In this document: positions 36,797 to 48,824 of the stretch, one piece after another | Layout: each line of letters opens with the position of its first letter | How positions within the stretch are numbered: position 1 is the first letter of the stretch | Source of the DNA: Chrysomallon squamiferum | Taxonomy: Eukaryota; Mollusca; Gastropoda; Neomphalida; Peltospiridae | Reading direction: 5' to 3' | DNA: 50,000 bases | Assembly: GCA_012295275.1 (NCBI GenBank) | Contig: CM022672.1 | Coordinates: 17,979,894-18,029,893 of the forward strand | Notes under the pieces: model-generated | Told to the model about the DNA's origin: nothing | Seen by the model: the letters and a program-made list of their open reading frames with translations, nothing else | The model's database searches: none | Made by a program: the position numbers and the translations under genes

Positions 36797-37098
36797 TTTA
36801 TTTTTTCCTTTTTATTTTTTTTCCCTGTTATTATTATTATTACTTAACGAGATACATGTATAGGTGTGTTCAGGTATGAACGGGACATTAACATTACGAA
36901 CTCACACGTCTGGGAATGGGTGTGAAATGTTACTGCACCACACTCGCAATTCTCCACAGACTGACACAGGAAACGTGACTACGTGCCACTCTCTGCCTGG
37001 CGATGCTTACAGCCACCCAGGGGCTGATTCGGTACGGAACCAATTTCCATGTTGATCTCCGGTCGTGTCGTTTTGGCATTCTCACGTGCTACACATTT

Positions 37099-37131
37099 CA
37101 AACACGCACACTCTTTGAACGTGTGTGTTTG
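37099..37131. repeat. 11-bp inverted repeat
   Basis: CAAACACGCAC and GTGTGTGTTTG pair with one mismatch across an 11-base loop, inside the GC-richer patch at 36860-37160. Confidence 0.75.
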
Positions 37132-37455
37132 GTGCAACATTTGCACTACGCCTGCAGAACGGTAGGTGCGTTTTGACCTAGCGCTGATCTTATCACTTCT
37201 AGCAATCCAAAAAACAGACATTTCGTGCATTGTTTTAATGTCAGTTCGGTGTGTTTCTTCCCGTTCCAACCAAGTGCATAAACTGGGAGTAGCTACTTTC
37301 ATTTATCAGAGTGCGCTATTCTACGTATCTTTAAATAAACAAAAAAACAAAAAAAAAAAAAAAAAAACGTATTCTCACACGAAAAGACACGAAAAAGCAC
37401 TTGAAGAGTAACTACGAAATATATTGCACGTATAAAAAAAGAAACGTATATACGT

Positions 37456-37485
37456 GTGTGTGTATGTGTATATACATACACACAC
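37456..37485. repeat. Perfect 12-bp inverted repeat
   Basis: GTGTGTGTATGT at 37456-37467 and ACATACACACAC at 37474-37485, with a GTATAT loop. It is a low-complexity alternating purine-pyrimidine stretch. Confidence 0.85.
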
Positions 37486-37756
37486 ATTCTATCTACCTTT
37501 CTTGGTCGCTTCTCTAATGGAATCATGCAATACTAGATATAATAGATTAGTTATATTAGTGCTACTGTAAGAAAGGAAATCAAACTGAAGGAAGAAAAAC
37601 TACTGCCTAGTCTCTGCAGTGGATCGATTACTTCATGTTGCTTTAAGGTACAATTATCTTTGAAATACGATACTTAATGACATAGGAAACAGACTCATAA
37701 ATCTGCCGAACTGAACCAATTCTGCCTTTTCAGGATATAATTATTTATTTTAATTC

Positions 37757-37757
<1 letters not shown>

Positions 37758-37833
<76 letters not shown>
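37758..37833. repeat. 76-base poly(A) run
   Basis: A pure run of A, followed by about 250 bases of A-rich sequence (AAATA, AAAT units) to about 38100. On the minus strand it yields meaningless poly-Phe frames. The length may be assembly-limited. Confidence 0.95.
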
Positions 37834-37835
<2 letters not shown>

Positions 37836-38873
37836 AAATAAACAAAAAATAAAAATAAAATAAAATAAAATAAATACAATAAACTAAAAAATAGAAAAAA
37901 AAAAAAATAATATAAAAATACATAAATATAAAAAAATATATACATATATATAAAATATAATAAAAAAGGAAATTAAATAAATTTAAAAAATAATAATAAA
38001 ATAAAATAAAATTTAGACTCAATTTTATAAATAAAATAAAACAGATAAATAAATAAATAACAGAAAAAGTTAAAACCCGACAAAAAAAGTAAGACATAAT
38101 AAAATATAAAAAAAGATGGGAGTTAGTAACTCGTCTTCTCTACTGCACGAATATTGGAGTTACGTCCCTTGAAAAGGCAATCAATCCAACGATATTGAGT
38201 CAAAAGACGTCATTCTGAAATATTAATTTTAGGAAATGAGGCAGTATTTCCTCGCTGTGTAATATCTGTCTCTTTACGCTTTTTATGTGATCGTTAGTCA
38301 CTTTTTGTCCACGTGATGACAATACATGACTTTCCATTCCTAGTAAACCTGGAAATCGGTGAATATATGTATATCTATGTATGTATGTGTGTGTATGTGT
38401 GTGTGTATGTGTGTGTTTGTTTGTGTGTGTGTGATGTACCCATTTTCGGACAATCCATTGTCCTCGGTCTATTGTTAAGACTTAGCGACCTGGAATCATA
38501 TGAATGACACTCACGGAAGAAAAGAGTTAAGAGGAAAGTAAATTGCACGGTCTGTAATTGGATGGGGAGGGACATAACGTAAATGTCTCACTAGTAAGAC
38601 TGAAATCCTTTTTTTCCAGGGCTGTAATCCTTGAGCTCCTGTCCATCGTGAGCCCAAATGATGAAGTCAGTAACAAGTCACGTGATCAAGTATATTTTAT
38701 TGGGATCTGATATATTAGAAAGCCAAGAACTCATTCGTACGTTCCAGCAAACACACAAACACTCAAACACTCTATATTACGATTTCGTTTTTATATTTAA
38801 TATTCCTTAATAGAACATAAACTTATAAAAACAAATTCTGTTTCCATCCCTTTCTGAGATGTAACAACAATAC

Positions 38874-38875
<2 letters not shown>

Positions 38876-38952
<77 letters not shown>
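38876..38952. repeat. (CT)n microsatellite
   Basis: A pure CT run of about 38 units. Confidence 0.98.
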
Positions 38953-38955
<3 letters not shown>

Positions 38956-40341
38956 GATCAATCAAGCTTTGATCACTGTAGATAATACCGAGCTGAATCA
39001 ACGTGTGTGGCTTTTCTATCACTCGGAAGGTAAAAATGATCAACTTCTGATATCGAGTGTCATGATTAATGCTAATTTTTTAAGCGTCTGTTAGATAAAA
39101 GACAATTTTAATGATTCATGCTTTGTTAAAAAAAAAAAAAAAATCCGTATTTCAAAGGTAAAATATATAATTAAATTTTTAGGTGCTGTTTTTTTTTTTT
39201 TTTTTTTTAACTTTTAATCGTTTGAGTGGGACTTTGTGTGCTTGGTTTAACCAAACAGTGGTTCAGACAAAAAAAATGTCGTGGAATCAACAGAGTAACT
39301 TAGCCAGAGATAATAAACCAAATCAGGTTGTTTTTTTTTTAGGGTTTTTTTTTCAGTTAACGTCGACGTTTTTTTTTTTTTTTTTAATACACACCTTCTC
39401 GTAAACAGGATAACACATACCAAAACCTTTCATAATTTATGATTGTTTAATTATAATGTGATCAATATTCATTAATTTAATATTGAAAACTCCAATATTT
39501 AAAGTACAATATCATTTCATATTTAAAGTATAATTTTACTTCAATTTTATTTGAAAAATAGAGCGATTCGAAATATCAGTGTCGTTTTTATGGCTGTTGT
39601 TATTTCACTGAAAAACACTAAACCTTATTACAACAACAACAACAGCAAACTGCTGCTATTACGACTTCTCCTACAGCTACGTATACTACTGCTACAGCTA
39701 CAGCTTCTACTACAACAACTACTACTAATAATTTAAAAAAAAATAATAATAATGCCATTTTGCATAATATTACCTCTTCAGCTAAAAACTTCAAATATTA
39801 GCGCATAATGGGCAGACGATTTAGAAACATTATTCCGTTGAAGCGAGGTCAGATAACTGTGACTAATCCATTTCATTTCAGTTCGTACGTGCCAGCCGTC
39901 ATGTTCGATGGCTTTATTTGCAGTTCGGCTTTTAATCGGATTTTATATCATATCAATATATTTTCTCCATGCACCTCTTCCCAGCGGGATCAAAAACGCT
40001 GTTTTATGCGTTGTTGTATGTTGTTGTTTTCTTTAAAAGAAATATATATAAAAAATAAAAAATAAAAAATCTTTATTTATTTCGTTTTCCATCTTCAAAA
40101 ATTTCCAGATCCGTTTTTTTTTTTTTTTTGTTTGTTTGTTTGTTTTCTGTGATGCATTTGGAAAAGATTTATTTATCCTCTGCAGTTAATCTGCGGCGTT
40201 TTGTTACAAAACTGTTACTGAGGATTATTTAATTTATTAAAGACATTTTTTTTTTTTCTTTTACATTCTACTATCCATGAATTTTAATTTGATATCCATG
40301 ACATACCAGCATATCTATCGATCTACTACTTATACATATTG

Positions 40342-40380
40342 CTATCTATCTATCTATCTATCTATCTATATATATATATA
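40342..40380. repeat. (TATC)n-(TA)n repeat
   Basis: About six TATC units followed by TA units. Confidence 0.92.
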
Positions 40381-42115
40381 CACTAAACCCTTATAATCCA
40401 AACTTTCTAGATAGGTCAACATCGTCATCATCAATATATACCCTCAGTTTTACAAATATCTTTTAGAATTAATATCACTTTCATATCGTTTTCTTTCTTT
40501 GAATATAAGGGAGGTAAATCCTTCGCCATAATATTATATAAATTTTTTTCCATGTTCATAGAATTACAGCTATTAAAATAAGTTACGTTAATTCTGATAT
40601 CGTTTTCTTTCCTTATTAATTTGATACAAAATGTTTGGGGTCAAAACAGCCATTTGGGATCATTTTTTTTATATTTTCTACCTTTTTTTCCATGTTCTAT
40701 AGGCAATCTGTCAACCTAGTTAAAATTTTATTTTTTATATTTGTATATGGGATACTAATTAAAAAAATACCCCCACCCCCAAAAAAACAACAACCACCAG
40801 TGCTTAATGAGCAGTCATACAGATGATAACGAGGAATTCTTAATTGTCAGTACTTTCTGAATTTAGTTAAGTCTTGGACTCATTACGGACCTGTTTTTTA
40901 GAGACAAATGTAGAATGTGACTGAATTATAAATCAAATTTAACATTGAAAAATTCATACATATTTTACATAACTGATCGTAGCATCAGTTCGGTTAAAAT
41001 GCAGGCGCTGAGCAACGCTTTTTTTGGTTCTGAATTTTTTTGATGAATTAGATGTTGTGACTAGCTTGCCACTTCCATTACATCATTAATAACAGCAAAC
41101 ATCCTGTTTATACTGCGAATTATAACTTTCGTCCGAGAGCCAAGTTTTTTTTTTGTTTGAGATGAAAATCTGCGTAATATCGTGAATAGGACATTTTGGC
41201 CGGCCCTGAATTATTAATCTGTAGCTGACGTTTTTTTTACTGCATTTTTTAAAAATAAAATCACTTTTCTTGATGTCAGAGAGTTCAAATATTGGATCAA
41301 TTTTTTTTTTTATTCAAGTAAATGAACAAACTGATCATGAAATAAATTTAAAAAATTTAATATATTTTATTTTGTTTTTGTTTTTATTGTTACAATAATA
41401 AAAACAATTAAACAAATATACATGCATATATAAACAAATAAATTTTGTTTATATCTTCTCGTTTTTACTGCAGTATGTAAAGAGAATGAATGTGTATCAA
41501 TAATTTAAATATATGGAGATTAAATCGAATGGCAGTGTAACTTTCAGAATGCTAAGGTCAAGGTCGCCTCGTTTTTTTCCCGTGTCATCTCGTTACTGGA
41601 AATGGCGTAGCCTACATTCGTACAGAACACCACAACAATCTGGAAAAGCTACAAATCATCCCCGTGTTTTTTCCTCAGCTCGCATTATTTCATACCGTAG
41701 CTTCGATCGATAAACTACGTTTGAAAATATACACCGTAAATATCGTAAAGCGCCGCAAATCAGCGATGCTTGCTCTCCGCTGACCTTCGAGTCAACTTGT
41801 CTAGACTTTGCCATCGATTTTGCGGATGTCGAACGATAGAAGCGATTTGCTTTAGCGTAAACAACATCCACTAAAACATTTTAACTCGCTCGGGAGCGAC
41901 GTAACACTCAACCGTGCGCAGTGGCTTCGCCCATTTGATGGGAGCACGCCGATCTAATTAGTTTCTTTTCAGACTCGCTTTTTGATATCGTTCAACTGTA
42001 TATCGCAGATTAATAATTTTTTTTGTTTGTTATTTCTCAAATAAATAGTCGGTGAACGGACTTTAGGGAAGCTTTTTAAAGTTTGTTCAGAATAAAGGCC
42101 TATATATGTACTAAG

Positions 42116-42182
42116 GTGTATGTATGTATGTATGTATGTATGTATATATGTATGTATGTGTTATGTATGTATGTACGAATGT
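42116..42182. repeat. (TATG)n microsatellite
   Basis: TATG units with a few substitutions, followed to about 42400 by looser TATG/GTGT-rich sequence. Confidence 0.92.
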
Positions 42183-43709
42183 ATGTACGTAAATTGTATG
42201 TATTTATCTGTTAATTTGTCTGTGCATATATGAATGAAAGATTGTACATATCTATATGTATACGTGTGTGACATTACGTACATTCATATTCCTTGTGAAC
42301 ATGTATATATGTGTGTGTGTGTGATTGTCTGTGTGCATGGGTGTATGCACATGTACGTATGTATTTGTGCACATGTATATGTGCACGTGTGTGTGTAACT
42401 TCAGTCACTGTAATTATATTACGTTTCAGTAATTATAAGTATGTAGTTACGTTACGAATCTGTGTTAGTGCAAGGGTGTACGTGTGAATTTACTACGAAA
42501 ATTGTGAATAACGACATTTTCTAGATGATTCCCTCAGACAAAACAATATATAACCGTGTCTATCGACTCTTATCTGTGAAGGCATTATTTTAAATTTATG
42601 TTTTTGTTTACCATTTTTAGCACTATACGGTTACATTATTACAAGCGTCTCTGAAAATAAAATGCATCTCTGCACTCGGAATCTGGGATATAGTAGCACA
42701 CCAGTTTTCAGTTTTCAAGACCGAAAAGTGAAAAATTTCGATTAAACGATTTTGACGGAAACAGGTTTATTGCAGATCTGATGCACGTAATTTAACATCA
42801 ATAACCTGGTACAACTTATAACGCTGTAAAGGACATTGTCATGTTGTCTCCCATTTTCTTGTATATGAATTTTTTTTTTTTTTTTTTTTTAAAAATAAGG
42901 TATTCAGAATTTTCAATGATTATCAGTATTTATCATTACCAAAAGACAAATTCTGGAGATGGAGATGGTATCAAAATGAAGATTAAGACGTAAGAAATCT
43001 TAATGTAACTCATCGTCTGTGAACGCTGTTCAGTCCCTGGTGTGCGGTTCAGGATCATATCGAAAAATCGTATATTTCAGATTTTCATATCGAGTTAATG
43101 TCCATTTTTTTATCTGTTTTAATCTGACAGAAAAGCAAATATTTATCTAGATAGTGATAATTAATAAATATGATTTCTAATAGTTAGTTCAAGAGAACGT
43201 TAATATTTAAAACGTGCATATGACTGTTTATATATATATTATTATTATATGTTGTTCACCCGCGTTTTCACGGACATCAGCATTCCTATTTTCGGGAAAT
43301 CAGTACAAAATGTTGAACAAAATCACGAAATTTGAACATTTTTCACATGAAACTTTGGCTCTTAAGTTACTCTGATCTGTATGATCACGGCAATCCTCTC
43401 TGAACTCAATTTCCATCAAGATAAGAGTAAATTTTACAATTGCACTCATAACCATCCTAAACTAGCAAACTTCATCCAGCCCAGCCTCCATTTTTTCAAG
43501 ACGTAATATAGTTTATGATATTTTTTGTATTGTTTTCATCTCTGTACATTTTTCTTACATTAGTATATGGCTGCAATGTATTCATGTGTTTATGTATGGC
43601 TTTATGTATTTTAGTAAATGTTTTGAGTTAATGTTTACATTCGCGATTTCGTATCTTTTGCATTTTCCTGGTCGGTGACCCCCCAGTAACAGTCTGTGAA
43701 ATATATTAT

Positions 43710-43712
<3 letters not shown>

Positions 43713-43756
<44 letters not shown>
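43713..43756. repeat. (GT)n microsatellite
   Basis: About 21 GT units ending in GCGCG. Confidence 0.97.
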
Positions 43757-43760
<4 letters not shown>

Positions 43761-45969
43761 TCTGTAAATATTTTTATGTATCTGTCTACTGTGCATTTCT
43801 TTGCGTGTGTGTGAGAGTGTTCGTTAACGCGAAATCTTTCATTTTTATGTATCCTTCGTTATCATTTCCCGCCCTCCTTGTTACCAGACGTCTGCTAATA
43901 CTTAATCAGTCATAAAAATATTTTCTTTAATTAACAACACACTACATGCAAAAAGAAGGAAAACAAAACAGACAGGAAAAAAAAAAAAAAAAAAAAAACA
44001 CCGCCCCAATCTCTCAAAAACGAACATACCACATGAGGCAAAAAAAAAAAAAAAAAATAAAAATAAAAATAAAAATAAAAAAAATAAATAGAAAGATAAA
44101 AAATAAAAAAAAAGAAGAAGAAGAAGAAGACGATGAAAAAATATCAAAAGAAAAACGGCACTATTGTCAGCACATGATAGGAGATTAACTTGCACTTGTT
44201 AGTACAAGCGGCGTGCACTTTAAAACACGTTTAAGTGGATCTAACTCTGCCGCCACAGTCTCGTCTGGAAAACTGCAACAGGTGTAGTTTTCACTCTGTA
44301 ATCAAAAAAAAAAAAAAAACAGCAGACGTAAAATCTTTCTTTAAAAAAAAAAGAAAAGAAAAAAAAAAAATGAAATAAAGAGGGAAGTGCCCATGTTGTT
44401 CCTGGCACAAACGTCTATTTATTATTGATACGAGATTATGACGAGATGTAAAGGGTTTGGGAAGCGGTGTAAATTGTTATTCGTATCTGCTGTCAAGATT
44501 CTGGTTTTGTGACCTTGACATACATCGTTCGTTGCAGGTTGCCGTTTTAGAGGTAACTGGGTTAGTTTGAGATAAGAAACCAGCGAGTGAATGTATTGAT
44601 TACGTTTTTCTAAAAGTACAAACATTTCGTGATTTGAATGACAAATAAATACATGTTGTGTATACATATAATGTTTACGTGACTGTCACGAAAATAAAAA
44701 GAAAAAAAGAAAGTGATGTAATTCTTCTTTATCAGTGTATGCATGTGTTAGTGAATATTTATATAAACTCATACTATGTATGATACATATGTCTGAGATG
44801 TAAAAAGACATGATTATGAATATTTAATTTTCTCAGTTTGTTTTAAACTAGGTGATTTGAAAGTCTACCACTGAAAAGTAATTACGTCAGAAGCTGTTCT
44901 GTGGCTCTCCCTCCGTTTGTTCTGCGTTATTCGTCTGTGAATTTCGTTACACCAGACGTTGTTCTATGGTTACCCCCTCAGTCACAAAAAAAAACGTTGT
45001 TGTTGTTTTTCTCAGAAAATAATTACGTCAGAAGTTATTTTAAAATTCCTTCCTTAATTTTCTGACTCACCTTGTCTTGTCTCTTTCTCTAAGTTTACCA
45101 GTTGTTGTTTTTTTAAATTGTTTATTTGTTATTATTTTAAATTTCTTAATTTTTTTTTGTTATTCATTTTCCGTATCTGCGATTTGTTTTTCAATTTTCA
45201 CTGTTCTTTTAAGATTCCGATCTTGATAAGATGTGTCTGCAATACTCAGAGGACATTCTGTCTGTTATTCAACATCGAGATGGTATCAAGGGCAATGTAA
45301 AAACGGTCGTCACTGTCAGTTCTCTTTTGTAATTTGTTCTCTGGGCTCTGCTGCAGACATCGATTTATCATTTATCATTAAAAACGGTTGTGTCAGTTTA
45401 TTATTATTATTATTTTTTTTTTTTTCGAAAGATGACTATTACAAGTTTTAATGTTTTTGACTACGTTTGAAGGAGTGGCAGAAATCTTGCTGGAGAAAAA
45501 TCAAACGATAACATTTTGTATGTTTTCTTTTTCTTTTAGTTTTTTAAAAAATTTTTTTTTTTTTTTTTTTCAGTATTTAGTTATGGATTTAATTCAGTCT
45601 TACCATAAGAAAACAAACAAACAAACAAAAACTATATAAATTAAAAAAACAAACAAAAAACAAACAAACAAACAGCAACAACAGCATAAAACAAGAACAA
45701 AATAACCAAAGATGACAACAACAATAACAACGTAATATAAAAGGAAAGGAAATAAAAGTGCAAAACCCGCCAAGAACAAATATGTCCGCACATCAAACAC
45801 GTGTACAAAAAAAAAAAAAAAAAAAAAAAAAGAACATCTTAATGCTGTGTTGGTTGTAGAATGGAACGAGAACAACAGAATAATCTAATTATTATACTTT
45901 TCAAGCGAGAGCCTACACCATAACAGTATACAGTGAACAAACATCTTGACTTTAGTACCATATATCTGT

Positions 45970-46074
45970 AAGAGAGAAACTAGAGAGAGAGAGAAGAGAG
46001 AAAGAAAGAGCGAAACAGAGAGAAAGAGGGTGAGAGAGAGAGAGGGAAGGAGATGGCGAGAGAGAAACAATCAG

Positions 46075-46143
<69 letters not shown>
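45970..46143. repeat. GA-rich tract with pure (GA)n core
   Basis: Interrupted GA/AGAA sequence from 45970, with a pure GA core of about 65 bases at 46077-46142. Charged Arg/Glu frames and their Leu/Ser complements here are repeat artefacts. Confidence 0.96.
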
Positions 46144-46147
<4 letters not shown>

Positions 46148-46859
46148 GGTTGAGGGAGGGAGAGAGGCAGGGAGGGAATCAGATGCAGGCAGACAAACAT
46201 TCACAGACAACAAGATGAGTCATTGCTCAGTTGAAAATAGAAGAAAGAAAAAAAGATCGAAAAAAAAAAACAAAAAAAAAAGAATGGTTGGATTTTTTTT
46301 TTTTTTTTTTTTTTTAGCCTCTGAAATCCATGGCGGTTTTGTCTGGAACGCTCGGAAAACGAAGACAAATCATGATGGTAGGCACTTTCAAACTCGAGTA
46401 GAATTACGCATATTGACGTCTTCGGCAGCAAAAAAAAATTTACATTTCTCATTTGTTTACCGAGTCTACAATATACGTGTGAACTAGACGCATTTGTACT
46501 CGCTACCCTTCATTCCATATTCTACAGTTCTTGTCTAGTCTTAGACGTTTTCTTCTCTTTTTTTTTTTTTTTTTTTTTTTTAATTTTTTTTTTCAACCCC
46601 TCTCTTTCTTCTCCAAACACTGAATGTAAACTAAACAGAAGTCAGATTACGTAAATGTTACTTCAGCCGAGTTGCGGTTAAGTTTTTTTTCTAACAAGTG
46701 TTTTGTGATAACAGTTACTGTATAAAATGCAATGCACATCTTGATTCAAGAGCCTTCATCAACAGTATGATTTTTTTTTATTAGAGATTAATAACTCAAC
46801 GGTCTTAGTTCATGCACTGTTTTTTTGTTTTTATCTATTTCATTTCTTTTCTTTTTTCT

Positions 46860-46870
<11 letters not shown>

Positions 46871-46917
<47 letters not shown>
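46871..46917. repeat. (TTA)n microsatellite
   Basis: About fifteen TTA units following a poly(T) run. Confidence 0.96.
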
Positions 46918-46918
<1 letters not shown>

Positions 46919-48720
46919 GTTCATATAAAAAATTGTTATGTTAGTAAATCAAAGGGATTACTGAAGCGTGTTTTCTCTCTCATGACATCATTTTTTTTTT
47001 TTTTCTGAAAACCTCTCATATAGAATGCGATGAGAACCTAATGATTGATTCACCTTTTCAGACTAATTAATTCTATCTAAAATAAGAATTAATTTTTTTA
47101 TAAAGCTGAAAGATAAAATCTGCATCATTCTCTGCTGTTAAATCTCCAAATCGTAGACGCTTTTCAGTAAAGCGTGTAGAAAACCAGACAAAATAAATAA
47201 TAAACCCACGCACAAATATAAAATTTTTCTTTCGTCTTCTATTATTAAATTATTTTTATTATTATTATTTTTTATTATTATTTTTTTTTTGTTTTTTGTT
47301 TTTTTTTAAATTTTTTTTTGGTTTAGTCATATTAGATCAGTCTGCCCACAAAAATATGGTAAGTAACCACAAAGTGTATAAACCCAAAGATCGGACTGGT
47401 TTGTAACAACAACAATCACAACAAAAAAATTGGCACACAAGCGATTAAATTCTTCAAAAGTTTAGACACACTTTACACGTTGGTAACACTAACGGCAACT
47501 TTCAGAGCGCCGTAGATTCAAAGTGTCGTTCTGAACGTGTTTAATATCCTCTCTTGATATACCTAAACAAATAAAACACCTAATTGGGGTGGAGCTTGCT
47601 GAATCACGGACAGATTAACAACAGAACAACGGTCACGAGGTTTAGTTATGCTCTTTCGTCATACGACGTCCAGTATCCTCCCTTAAATCGAGTATTTATA
47701 GTTCTTTTGTGTCACGAAAAATCTGGTTTCAATTTTCCATTGAAACATTATTGGTTTACAGAGAAAACTAAGATTTGCTCAGCTGGCCTCAGGTGAATGC
47801 AATATCTTTCCCAGTTAAAGAAGCCGGGGAATTAAGAGGTGTATGAAAACGAATCCGATAATGGGCGTTGGACGGCAACACAGTATGCGATTCTTGTAGG
47901 AAGCGCGGAAAGAATTCGGCGATCAGTGTTGCTCAATTATTCGGAGTCTCGATAAACCGCGCGTATGCACGCACTTGTCGTTGTTATTGCAAGAAGCAGG
48001 TGGAACAACTTTATACCCATAATGCCTTGTCTGATCGACATCAAGCATCACTCGGATATCTGATGTGGAACAGATTGCGAGAATGTCGGATGTGCGGAAT
48101 CCTCTTCCCACGTACAGATTTTGTTTTTAGACATTCACACGTCAGGTACACGAGTCCTTCACTAACGAAACTCTTCACTAGAACCAAACACTGAGAGCAG
48201 TGTGTGAATGATTAACTCAAGGATGAATAGAAAAATATTTAGGGTAGAAAAAAAACAGAAGGCAAGAAAATGAAAATTATGAAAAATTTAAAGGACATTT
48301 AATCATTTTTTTAAGAAGCACTGATTTAGAGATTGATTTACAAAGACCCCGCAGGGTCGAACCCTGTGAGGGGAAACATTACGTCATGGAGCGGATTGCT
48401 CTAAGCTGATGTGACCAGAGAACGTCTACAATAATTATAGTCTTCTCACGTCATCCAAAAAAAAAAAAAAAAAAAAAAAAAAAATTATTATATTCTCTTG
48501 TAGCAGTGAGCGGTTAAACTGTCATTTTTTTGACAATATCCGGCCGATAAGCCCAAGATGTATTTAATTTTCTACACGTTATCAAACATGTGTGACATGC
48601 AGACCAATTAAATGTCTTCAGATACTTTCCTGATTGCCATATTGCTTAAACAGCAAGTGATGCACTCTTGAGCTCTGCGTCATTGATGAAGTAAAAACCT
48701 GTTAATCAGAAAATATACTG

Positions 48721-48721
<1 letters not shown>

Positions 48722-48805
<84 letters not shown>

Positions 48806-48824
48806 CACACACACACACACACAC
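48722..48824. repeat. (CT)n-(CA)n compound microsatellite
   Basis: A pure CT run to about 48803 followed by CA units, then degenerate CTGT units to about 48890. Confidence 0.98.

Noticed and set aside
45946-46218. Arg/Glu-rich and Leu/Ser-rich frames
   Set aside because: Products of the (GA)n tract on its two strands.
47868-48194. 108-codon plus-strand ORF (MDGNTVCDSCRKRG...)
   Set aside because: No recognisable domain, no splice or poly(A) context, and the opposite strand is as coding-like; treated as an island of unknown nature.
48340-48420. A functional tRNA gene
   Set aside because: Only a B-box-like string is present; the T-stem does not pair properly and no cloverleaf can be drawn.
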